Of a DNA stretch of 64,000 bases, positions 54,593 to 64,000 are shown piece after piece. The DNA is from Romanomermis culicivorax (Eukaryota; Nematoda; Enoplea; Mermithida; Mermithidae). The stretch lies in the NCBI GenBank assembly GCA_963922205.1, contig CAWUHX010000149.1, positions 434,001 to 498,000 of the forward strand, written 5' to 3'. The stretch's first letter is position 1. Each line of letters opens with the position of its first letter. The position numbers and the translations under genes were made by a program. The notes below the pieces were generated by a model, which saw only the letters and a program-made list of their open reading frames with translations, searched no databases and had not been told where the DNA came from.

Positions 54593-57565
54593 TTACGGCT
54601 AAAATACATTTAAATTGCAAAAAATCCAATCTTCAACTCCCAAATTTTGGTGTCTCAATTGCAAATTTGAGCTGTTTGTACTTTAACTCACGTAGCCTAT
54701 GCAATAAGATTCCAACTCTTAATCTACTTTTGAAAACAAATGAATATTACTTTCTTTTTATAACTGAAACTTGATTAAACAATAATTTTTTTGATGCAGA
54801 ATTGATTCAAAATCTTCCATACAATATTCTAAGACAAGACCGCAGTAGCAAAAGTGGTTGTGGAGTTGCAATAATCCACAAGTCTGGGTTAAGAATCAAA
54901 TTAATTACTTTACCTAAGGGAATCAGAAATGTTAGTTGTGGATTTCCAAACATCTGAAATATCATACAGGATCATTGTGTGTTATCGTCCCCCAAATGCA
55001 TCACTTTTAGGTACCGAAGAATTTTTTAGGACACTTGGATGGTCTTGTTCTACAATCAAAAGCCAAATACCCATGATAATTGGCGATTTTAATTTGCCGG
55101 GTATTAAGTGGAATAAAAATGAATATTTTAATGAAAATACTATAAATTTCAATTTTATCCAATTTATGAACGAATTCGGACCTGCCCAACTTGAGAAGTT
55201 TCCAACCCTGGGACAAAACATACTTGACCTTGTTATAACTCTGCACCCTGATTTATTCAAAGACCTTACCCTGTTGGAACCATTCTCAACTAGTGATCAT
55301 AACTCCTTAAAATTCAATCTTTTTTATAAACCTGTAGATAAGACTCCAACTGATATCAAATATGACTTTCCAAAGGGGAATTACTTGATGCTAGAGGCTG
55401 CCTTGGGAACTTATGATTGGCACACAACTTTTTCTGGGTGTGCTAAAGAAGATTTTTATACCACGTTCATGATAATTCTAAAAACAAGTATTAAAGCTTA
55501 TATTCCGCTGAAAAAACCTATGTCAAAATATTCTCATCCTTTCTCTATTCAAAGACTACAATCAAAGAAAAGATCCCTATGGAAAAAGCTCAGGAAAGAC
55601 GCAACCCTAAAACAATAGTATAAAATACTCAACCTTCAAATATCTAGTGAAATCGATAAACTTTATGCTGAAAGAGAAGCTAGATTATTGAAAAAAGACT
55701 CAGATGTAACTCCAAATTGAATCTTAAATCAGCTATCCCTGATATTACTTATGGAGATCATGTTCTCAGTGATGATTGCAGTAAAGCTAATGCTTTCAAC
55801 AAATTTTTCTGTTCCATCTTTTCTAAGGATAACGAATGTATTCCAAACCTGCAAAAAAACTACCTGACAAAAAATTCAGGTCATATTCTCCCAGAAGCCG
55901 TCTTAGAAGCATTGAGCAAATTAAAGCCATCATTATCCGTAGGTCCTGATGGTTTATGTGCATTTTTCCTCAAAAAACTAAAGCACATTTTACATATTAT
56001 CCATCATTTTTGAAATTTCCTATAGAACTGGTAAGCTACCTTCACTCTGGCTTGAGGCATTAGTCATCCCTATTTTTAAGAAAGGTTCATCTTCTGCTGT
56101 TGAGAACTATAGGCCCATTTCGCTGTGCTGTGTAACTTGTAAGCTAATGGAATCTCTCATGAACAAATCTCTTACGGCACATGCACTTACTACCAAAATA
56201 TTAAAAAAAGAACAATTCGGATTTCAGAAAGGCAAATCTTGCACGAGTCAACTTCTGTATTGTATAAACAAATGGACAAAATTGATTGATTCTAAAAAGC
56301 ATGTTGATATTGTGTTCATTGACTTCCAAAAAACATTTGATTCGGTTGTTCACTCCAAACTAATTGCCAAATTGAAGAATATTGGCATCAATGGATTTGT
56401 TTTACAATGCATAGAAAGTTTTCTGTCGAACAGATTCCAAACAGTCAGAATAAATAATACATGTTCTGGTACTATCACTGTAACCAGTGATGTCCCACAA
56501 GGAGGTTTTCTGGGCCAAACTATATTTCTCTTGTATATCAATGAGTTAGTTGATTTAATTAACCACAGCCGTCCTTTTCTCTTTGCTGATGATTTGAAGA
56601 TCTTTAATTTTTCGGAAAACCACAGCTTAATGCAAAGTGACTTGAACAACATCTCCCACTGGTCCACTGTCTGGCAACTACCCATTTCGTTGTCAAAAAC
56701 AAATGTTCTATATTTAGGTAACTCAAATCCCCACAATCAATACACACTAGATAGTCATTGTCTAACCAAAGTTGATTATTCCTGCAAAGATCTTGGTGTA
56801 TTTATCAGCTGCGATTTATCTCATAGAGTACACTGCACTAACATCATTGCTAAAGCGTCAAAAATAGCGAATATGATTCACAGAGCTTTCATTTCAAAAG
56901 ATCAAGCATTGAAAACTAAGGCCTTTACTAGCTATGTTAGACCAATCTTGGAATATGCATCTGTTGTATGGAACCCATATCTAGTAGTTGATATTCAGAA
57001 AATCGAGAAAATTCAACGTGAATTCACAAAGAAAATACTCTCCGATAAAACTTTTTCCTATCAGGAGCGGCCAAAACTGCTGAAATTAGACAGACTGGAA
57101 GTCCGTTGATTAAATTGTGATGCTATCTTCACATATAAGATAATCAAGGAATCATTTTTACCCTATGATGAATTTTTTTTCACTCCACCCCCATCATGTA
57201 CTCGTTCTAGCTAACAGAATCTATTATAGTTCTAGCCAACTATGATAGATTACATTCCCAAATACAATCTTGATTGTGGAAAAAATTTATTTGCAATTCG
57301 AAGTGCCAAATTATGGAATTATCTTCCAGAAAAAGTTAAGGCTGCAACCTCGGTTGTAGCTTTTGAAAGGTATTTAACAGAAATTAATTTTGATGTTTTT
57401 TTAAAGGGGCGTATGTAAGCGCGTCACCGCCTGTCGTCCCTTGTTCTAACAATTTTCTTTGCGTTTAATTACTAATTTATGTCCGTGTTACTTATATTTC
57501 TCTATGTCATTTATTTTAACATTTTTTAAGTTCTAAATAAACTAATTTAACTAACTAAAAAATTT
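54592..57565 (+). pseudogene. Decayed non-LTR retrotransposon inserted in a repeat
   Basis: Plus strand. Endonuclease traces run from about 54680 (YFNSRS, FITET then a stop where the sister LINE has Trp). The frame 54929-55618 carries CYRPPNAS, IGDFNLPGIKW, NILDLVI and FSTSDHNSLKF. RT runs in broken frames from 55717 to 57109: GPDGLCAFFLK, NYRPISLC, QFGFQKGKSC, FIDFQKTFDSVVHSK and LFADDLKIF. C-terminal codons extend to about 57418. At least three frame breaks and internal stops. The 3' tail ends in an 'aactaactaaaa' repeat. ORF1 is absent, so it is 5'-truncated. The same broad group as the 21.6-26.8 kb copy but more decayed. Confidence 0.88.
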
Positions 57566-57895
57566 GAAAAGTTAGTTGACGTGTTGATCTTTCACAAAAA
57601 ATCTATGAAGGAAAAAATGCGGATCTTCATTAAATTTAAAAATATATTATTCAAGATTGCCAATTAGATATGAAATAATACGTTTAAGATGATGAAAACT
57701 ATCAAAGATTGAATGGTAAGTCAAGGTAGACATGCTAAAAGCCACGCCTGAGCTTGGTAATAAATAATAATGATTATTAAAGTTATAACCGGCGCAAAGT
57801 GCCGGAAAATTTTGAGATTTAGAACCATACCCAAAATTTTTTTCCTCATTTCGAAATTTTTTTCCTCAAAAGACCCATTTGAGGAAAAACTGTGC
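57565..57895. repeat. Repeat body with GGCGC hairpin and CCTCA/TGAGG words
   Basis: It continues the host repeat of the LINE. A hairpin lies at 57789-57805 (one mismatch), then 'cctcatttcgaaattttttt' and TTTGAGGAAAAAC, the same end found at 27340-27400. Confidence 0.6.
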
Positions 57896-57985
57896 TTAGG
57901 AGGCTTAGGTTTAGGGCTTAGGCTTAGGGCTTAGGTTTAGGCTGAGGCTTAGACATAGGATCTACTACTTAGGCTTAGGCTTTTT
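57894..57985. repeat. Degenerate TTAGGC/TTAGGG simple repeat
   Basis: About 12 hexamer-like units (GCTTAGG, TTTAGG, GCTTAGGG) in roughly 90 bp. It resembles telomere-type repeats but is mixed and short; most likely a simple-sequence expansion at a repeat end. Confidence 0.6.
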
Positions 57986-58149
57986 TTCGATATATATGTT
58001 TTTGCGAATAAAACGTTGACAATTTTTAAGTTGTTTTGTCTATATCTTTAGAACTACTTGTGATCGCGAGCTAGTTTTTATTTCGTTGGATGCAGAATGA
58101 AAAGTTGTTCTAGAAAACATGGTTTTTAAAAATTTTGGCTCCAGGGACA

Positions 58150-58766
58150 TATTCGCCAAAAATTCCAATTTTTTTCCACGCGTGGAAAAAAATTTTTTGT
58201 CTCAAAACCTTCATTTTTTCGCTTGAAAATGCTCATAGACGCTTTATTTAAGTGTTTTTGAGCTTTTTAGAGCATTCTGATAATCATTCTTCTGATCATA
58301 TATTTCAAAAATTAGATTTAAATTTTGTGTTCATAAATCGTAATTTCTAGAAATTTATCATTCTAAAAATTTTTAAACCATTTATCTGTTCGTAACCTTT
58401 CATAAATTTGACCGAAAAGCAATGAGTGAGAAGCGTAGAACTTTTCCAAAAATACTTCCATAAAGCTTTTGAATTGAATTTACATAAAAAAAACAAACGC
58501 TTCAAAAAGTTGAGAAAGTTGACGCGTTGATCTTTCTCAAAAAATCTAAAAGTCGCCCCTGAGCTTGGTAATAAATAATAATGATTATTAAAGTTATAAC
58601 CGAAGCGCCGGAAAATTTTGAGATTTGGACCTCCTAAAATGCACCAAAATGCATCTTTTCAATATGAAAACCCCAAATTTTCCTTCCACATTTGTGGAAA
58701 GACCTCAAAAATTTTTTCCACATTCCAGATTTTTTTCTACATTATAGTGCAAATGTGGAAAAAACA
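58150..58766. repeat. hAT-like repeat copy, CCACA/TGTGG word
   Basis: Starts among CCACGCGTGG words, runs through the shared body (58200-58560), a deleted hairpin (58601) and ends with CCACA/TGTGG words and GTGGAAAAAACAGTG at about 58766. It is collinear, inverted, with 60557-61569. The left boundary is unclear. Confidence 0.55.
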
Positions 58767-58775
58767 GTGTTTGGC

Positions 58776-58955
58776 AGTGTTTTTTTTTGTGCCAAAACAT
58801 GGTTTTTGGCACAAAAAAATTTGGAATGGCACAAAAAATTTTGAGCGTTTGTGCCAATTGGCACAAATTTTTTGACTGGTCCAAGGCTAGATTTCCTTGA
58901 TTTTTAGTCATTTTAAGGGCTGAAAACGCAAAATTTTTTCGGCGCTTCGCGCCGA
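58776..58955. repeat. GTGCC-word element end with GGCGC hairpin
   Basis: CAGTGTTTTTTTTTGTGCC, then GGCAC/GTGCC words, then the hairpin CGGCGCTTCGCGCCG (58939-58953). The mirror image of 61611-61784 and 15021-15196. Confidence 0.65.
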
Positions 58956-59639
58956 TTCAATGGGTTTAATATTGACTACTTTCCTTTGTCTCGAACGCGA
59001 GCGGATTCTATTCAAATAATTTATTTGTATTATCGCAACAGACTTTGAGATTGTCAATGACCGGCTAAAGAATAGAAATTGTTAACTTTACGTCCTCTGT
59101 TAATTCAGTTGGATTGAGAACCGAGACATATATTTTTGGTAATTGATTCAAACAAAAAAATTGAAATTTTTGGCACAATTATTCAGCCAAAAATCTACGC
59201 GAAGCAACTTTCGACTTTTTCAGGATAAAACAATTATAGACATGTACAAGAAATCCTAATTTAATCTTTAATATAGTTGTTTGTTAGGAAGGAGGCCGAA
59301 AAGTAAAGGGACAAAAAGTCTATAAAAATATCTGAATTTTCGCAGCATTCAATTTCTTTTCGGATCGTAGAAACCGTTTTTCAGATCAGTTTTTCTTATC
59401 TCGCTGACGTGGTTGGAGAAAATAGAACAGGCACGATTTTTATGCAAATGAATGCGGTGAAAGTATCTGTAGTTAGTTTTTATCAAACTTGAAAGAAAGA
59501 AAGAAAATAAATTTATTAAATGCAAAGAAATACAAGAGTAAATATGAATAATACGGAATAGCTCATGAACATGACAAAAGCACGTGCGAATTGAGCTTTA
59601 AAAAATGACTCAATTTAGATCGAAAACAGCGCATACTGT

Positions 59640-59775
59640 TATAACCTTTGGCACAAAACAGTTTTGTGGTTTTCAGTACGTTTTTAGAGTGAAAAAATTT
59701 TTTGTGCCATTGGCACAAATTTTTATGGCCCTTTGTGCCAATTGGCACAAATGTCCATGCACAAAAAAAACGCTG
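59640..59775. repeat. GTGCC-word element right end
   Basis: GGCAC/GTGCC words alternate from 59650 and close with GCACAAAAAAAACGCTG at about 59775. It could pair with the left end at 58776, but the flanking 8-mers do not match. Confidence 0.5.
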
Positions 59776-59987
59776 CTTCCTACATATGTTCATTCAGTGG
59801 GATTGGGGACCGAAATTTTCATTTTTGATGTCTGATTCTAACAGAAAAATTGACATTGTTGGCACAATTTTTCAGCCAAAAATTTACGCGACACAACTTA
59901 CAGACTTCCTTAATTTAATCTCTCCGTCGTTGTTAGGAAGAAATTCGTAGCTGAAAATTGAAATATAAACTTAACTTCCTTATGCCT

Positions 59988-61784
59988 TAGCGTTTTTTTT
60001 TGTGCACGGACATTTGTGCCAATTGGCACAAGAGGCCAAAAAACATACTGAAAACTGCGGAAAATTTTTAGGCCAAATGTTTGATAATAATATACCCATT
60101 TGAAGCTACGTTTAACGCATTAATTTTTTTGTAAAAATCGTGCCCAACCTATTTTTCAGCTAACCACGACAGTGAAATAAGAAAGAACTGCAAGAAAATC
60201 ATTCACGGCGACTTAAAAAATGCTGAGAAAATTTGAATAACTCTAGAATTGTTTAGGAAGTTCAAATTGATTCAATTTTCGACTGCGAATATCTATATAA
60301 TGCAAAGGCTAGAGAAAATAAAGTCTAAAATTGTGTAAATTTTCGGTCGGAACATTGTATCAACGATATCGATTTTTCGATTTGAATATATCAAACACAA
60401 AAAGTAAGGATTTCAGTTTTAAATCCGAATCTGACTGAATGAACAGAGAATATTCAGAATTTCTTTTGAATCATTAGTCATTGACAGCCTCTAAAGTTTG
60501 CTCCAACGATACTAATACACTGTTCGAAGAGAAATCGTTTGCGTTCGGGTCCAAATCACTGGTTTTTTTTCCACATTTGCACTATAATGTGGAAAAAAAT
60601 CTGGAATGTGGAAAAAATTTGAGGTCTTTCCACAAATGTGGAAGAAAAATTTGGGGTTTTCATATTGAAAAGATGCATTTTGGTGCATTTTGGGAGGTCC
60701 AAATCTCAAAATTTTCCGGCGCTTCGCGCCGGTTATAACTTTAATAATCATCATTATTTATTCAGTAGCTCAGGCGCGGCTCTTATCATGTCTACCTTCA
60801 TTTATCACTTAATCTATAATAGTTTTCATCATCTTGAATGTATTATCTCATGTTTTAATTGGTAATCTTCATGATATTTAAGGAAGATTCGCATTTTTTC
60901 CTTTTGAGAAAGATCAATACGTCAAGTCTCTATGCTTTTTGATGCGATTATTTCTTTGCTAACGTAAAATCAATTCAAAAGCTTCATGGAAATATCTTTC
61001 GGAAATTTATACTCTCCTTACTCATATATTTTCGACCAAGTTCATGAGAGTTTACAAAATTACATATTTTAAAATTTTCCAGGTAAAATTCTAGAAATTT
61101 CGACTATTGAACACAAAATTGGAATCTAATTCTTGAAATAAGTGTTCGGAAAATTGATTTTCCAGTGTCCCAGAATGTCAATATACCCAAAAAATTTTCC
61201 GGCGCTACGCGCCGGAAAGATTACCATCTTTTTTGGGCTTTCACTTGCCATCATAGAGGACTTGACCATCGATTTCTCATGTCATTCAAAGTCAATTATG
61301 GTCTTGGATAGTTTGCTAGAAAATTTGTTCCACAATGCTAGTAGATTAGGCTTTTAAGTCGAGCATTTCAATTTTTTTCAATTTTAATGAATTAACCTCT
61401 AAAAACACCGGAAGGCTTGAAAAAGCTCAAAAACAGTGCGATAAAGCGTTTGTGAGCATTTTAAAGCAAAAAACGAGAATTTTAAGACGAAAAAAAATTT
61501 TCCACATGTGGAAAAAAAATTTGACCCCTTTCCACATTTGTGGAAAGAAGTTCGTGGAAAAAAACCAGTGGTCCAAATACGAGTAGGAAATATCATATTC
61601 ATTGAAGCAGCGCGAAGCGCCGAAAATTTTTGGCTTTTTCAGCGCCTAAAACGTCTGAAAATCAAAGAAATTTAATGTTGGACTAGCCAAAAATTTTGTG
61701 CCATTGGCACAAACGCTTAAAATTTTTTGTGCCATTCCAATTTTTTTTGTGCCAAAAACCATGTTTTGGCACAAAAAAACACTG
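59988..61784. mobile_element. hAT-like element (GTGCC word) with a nested insertion
   Basis: The left end TAGCGTTTTTTTTTGTGCAC and right end GGCACAAAAAAACACTG are flanked by a perfect 8-bp duplication ttatgcct (59980-59987 and 61785-61792). GTGCC/GGCAC words are present just inside both ends. It contains the complete second element 60557-61569; without that and one duplication its own length is about 776 bp. Its GGCGC hairpin is at 61611. Confidence 0.88.
60557..61569. mobile_element. hAT-like element, CCACA/TGTGG word, nested
   Basis: The ends CACTGGTTTTTTTTCCACA and GTGGAAAAAAACCAGTG are inverted complements. They are flanked by a perfect 8-bp duplication gtccaaat (60549-60556 and 61570-61577). 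CCACA/TGTGG words are dense in the outer 100 bp on both sides. There are two hairpins (60716-60732 and 61199-61215). The central body matches 57570-57740, 48830-49000 and 17460-17930. The clearest complete member of its family here. Confidence 0.92.
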
Positions 61785-61800
61785 TTATGCCTTACTTATA

Positions 61801-62022
61801 CATACCTGTACTTGGGGGGGGTGGGGGGGGGGACCCCTCCCAACTTGGCCAACCCTGTACCCAAAATCATTTCCCCCCCAAGCTTGAAAAAAAAAATTTC
61901 CAAAAAAGTGTATGTTTTCTGGCCTTTTTTTGGGAAAAATTTCGACTTTTTCCTACCCCCCCCCCAAAATTCCGGATTTACCCCCCCCCCCTCCCCAACT
62001 GGTCGGAGGTCTTACAGGTATG
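61801..62022. mobile_element. CATACCTGTA-ended MITE, 222 bp
   Basis: It starts CATACCTGTACTTGGGG and ends GTCTTACAGGTATG, as at 20011-20152. Flanks 'tacttata' and 'cttatata' are similar but not identical. The interior is rich in G and C runs. Confidence 0.75.
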
Positions 62023-62279
62023 CTTATATAAACGTAAATAAAATAAGATCCGAATTGAATTCTTTCAGCATTTGATTTCTTTCTGAAATATATAAACCGT
62101 TTTCCCGATCAGTTTCTCTTATCTCACTGAGTACTGACGTGGTTAGATAAAATGAGGCAGGCATATTTTTTTGTGCCAAATTAGTGCGTTGAAACTTGAA
62201 AGTGTCCTATCTTTAGTTATATACTTATGTTTTTATCAAACTTTTGGCATAAAACTTTTTAAAGGTTTTCAGTATGTTT

Positions 62280-62350
62280 TAAGGCTGAAAAATTTTTTTG
62301 TGCCATTGGCACAAATGTCTGTGCACAAAAAAAACACTGGTTTGGCACAA
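62280..62350. repeat. GTGCC-word element end
   Basis: 'ttgtgccattggcacaaat' followed by GCACAAAAAAAACACTG, then another 'ttggcac'. An isolated end of the GTGCC family. Confidence 0.5.
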
Positions 62351-62359
62351 AAAACTTGG

Positions 62360-64000
62360 AAAGCAATGATTTCCCTCCGTAGAATCTACAGTAGTTACGC
62401 GTTCATACGCATTATAGTGAACTAAAGTGAATACTTGCGATACTCAGGGGTCAAGCAAAGCGATCGTTCTCGGCTGTGCAGTCATAAATTGCCAATCTTG
62501 CTTCAAGTACTTCATCAGTTATCGATATTTGAAAATTTAGTTTACACAATGCAGTTTCCAACAAGCGTTTTCCCAGTCGCGCTTGTAGTATTATTGGATG
62601 GTGCACGTTGAAACAAACAAGCTTTATCGTCTAATCTAGTCTATTAGTCTAACCATAGTAAAGTCAAGAAACAGCAGAAAATGACGATCGGAAAGTCACG
62701 AATGTGTCACGCTAGACTTGAGACACTTTTGTGCACGTTTGTATCGTTGCATCGACAGAAATTCTCGGCGGTAGTTTTGAAATTCGGAAGAGAGGAGCTA
62801 GTAGGTGCTGCGAACACTCTTGCCCAAATCGTGCGTTTTCAGGAAAAAAATTGGTGTTCTTATGAATTAACGGCTCTTTAGATATCAGACCGTTCAAATA
62901 AGCTCAAAAACATATGAGCAGCTGAAAGCCTAAAATTTTTTATAGCACAAGAATTTTTGAAATTTCGCTAAAATTGATGCAAGTTTTTGGGGCTATGTAA
63001 GAGAACTTTTGTGCTTACAGTATCGAAGTTTGACACGCACCAGCATTCAAGAAATTATTCCCTTTTTATGCTTTATTAGTTTTACGCATGGCATGGAGCG
63101 TCGGAACTTCACTTCACTCATTTCACGGCGTGATGACTGTAACAAATGTCATTGAGTGGGTAACTAGTTTTTCTGCGTTTTTCGCTCGACTCGACTGTAG
63201 AAACCCAATCGGATCATTTGCGTTACGCCCGGGATCCCGACTGGTGGCTTATTGTTGATGTGACCTCAAGTTCTGCAGCTATACATAGTGAAGTGCAAAT
63301 TTCTGATCAGCAGCCTGGGAAATTTGTAGCTTCGTATTTCATGATAAATTGTGGATTGGCAACATATGTGAGGTGTTTATTAAAGAGCACGACATGTTAG
63401 TCAATTTAATGCATCCTTCCTTCAGGTCCATCACTTCTCTTTTTTGTGGCCTGTCAGAAAAGATAATATTTGTTACATACCGGAACAGTATGTTATCATT
63501 CGACTTCCAAATCCGGTGGGGGTAAAGTGTTGTGGTGGGGTAAGGAAATTACACCTAATGTTTTTGCTATGCCGAATGAAAGTTTTTAAGACAGGCTCGG
63601 TAGCCTTTAAGATAACCATTTCAGACTTGGGATCCTAGACAAAGAGGCCAGTTAAAGTTTGGGAACCTTGACTAAGAATCAACTTGAAGTTCGGGGAAAC
63701 TTTCCAAAGAAAACCCCACTCATCTACGCACTATATGTTTGTTTGGTAGGTAGATAGATGTGGGGCCGGGGTGACTTGACCTTGCCCAACAGTTGTTCCT
63801 GACCCCTGGACGATGGGATTACTAGTCTCTAACAGCTGGTGGTGACTTAAACCACCACGGACGAATGCAAGAATTTTTTGTTTATAAATATTACATAGGT
63901 AGCAATGTTTTGATTTTAATAAGAATATCGATCAGGCATTATCAATAAAGTGAGAATTGCAGAAAGTCACTCGGAGCTCTGAGAATAAAATTCTGAGAGG
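62360..64000. other. No gene recognised
   Basis: Slightly less AT-rich than the repeats to the left. Several ORFs of about 60 codons occur on the plus strand, but none has recognisable motifs or flanking splice sites I would trust. It could hold part of an unrecognised gene or its regulatory region. Confidence 0.3.

Noticed and set aside
62681-63638. Short plus-strand ORFs near the right edge as a possible gene start
   Set aside because: No family motifs and no convincing splice sites; left as unassigned sequence.

Overview
This is an AT-rich piece of an invertebrate nuclear genome. Three protein-coding genes, all on the minus strand, have exons of about 60 to 600 bp separated by GT-AG introns (one GC-AG). 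Everything else is transposon sequence. Spliceosomal introns, PHD-finger LINEs with microsatellite-like 3' ends, Tc1/mariner-type remnants and many hAT-like MITEs suggest an arthropod, but no marker fixes the species.

Genes, in order along the minus strand: (1) a gene whose product ends in a histone-fold domain, coding exons between 52569 and 39244; (2) succinate-semialdehyde dehydrogenase, nine coding exons between 39027 and 28362, starting only about 216 bp after gene 1 ends; (3) a PP2A B56 regulatory subunit, five coding exons between 12166 and 5211. For (2) and (3) the exons sum to an exact open frame (506 and 563 codons before the stop) and all conserved family motifs are present. Gene 1 also sums to an open frame (349 codons), but linking its first three exons to its last four across about 9.8 kb is an inference.

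Mobile DNA: one nearly complete LINE (about 21.6-26.8 kb; PHD ORF1, endonuclease and reverse transcriptase), two decayed LINEs (about 17.9-20.9 and 54.6-57.6 kb), a broken Tc1/mariner-like transposase (30.6-31.8 kb), and a large set of non-autonomous elements. For many of these I could place both ends, because terminal inverted repeats are flanked by 8-bp direct repeats, the hallmark of hAT-type insertion: 9872-11312, 12946-13971, 14088-14941, 18163-18342, 20011-20152, 21190-27400, 30360-32466, 31138-31318, 33498-34854, 36474-36624, 44609-48140, 51582-52209, 59988-61784 and 60557-61569. Many are nested.

The most unusual signal is a modular repeat system. Elements share internal bodies, often with a GC-rich GGCGCnnnGCGCC hairpin in an AT-rich setting. 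Their ends, however, carry a short word repeated in both orientations, and the word differs between families (GTGCC/GGCAC, CCACA/TGTGG, TGTAC, GTTGCA/TGCAAC, AGCCAATTGGCT, CCTCA/TGAGG, GGGGCGAATT, GGCCGACTGT). This looks like exchange of transposase-recognition ends between elements. It is an inference from this window alone.
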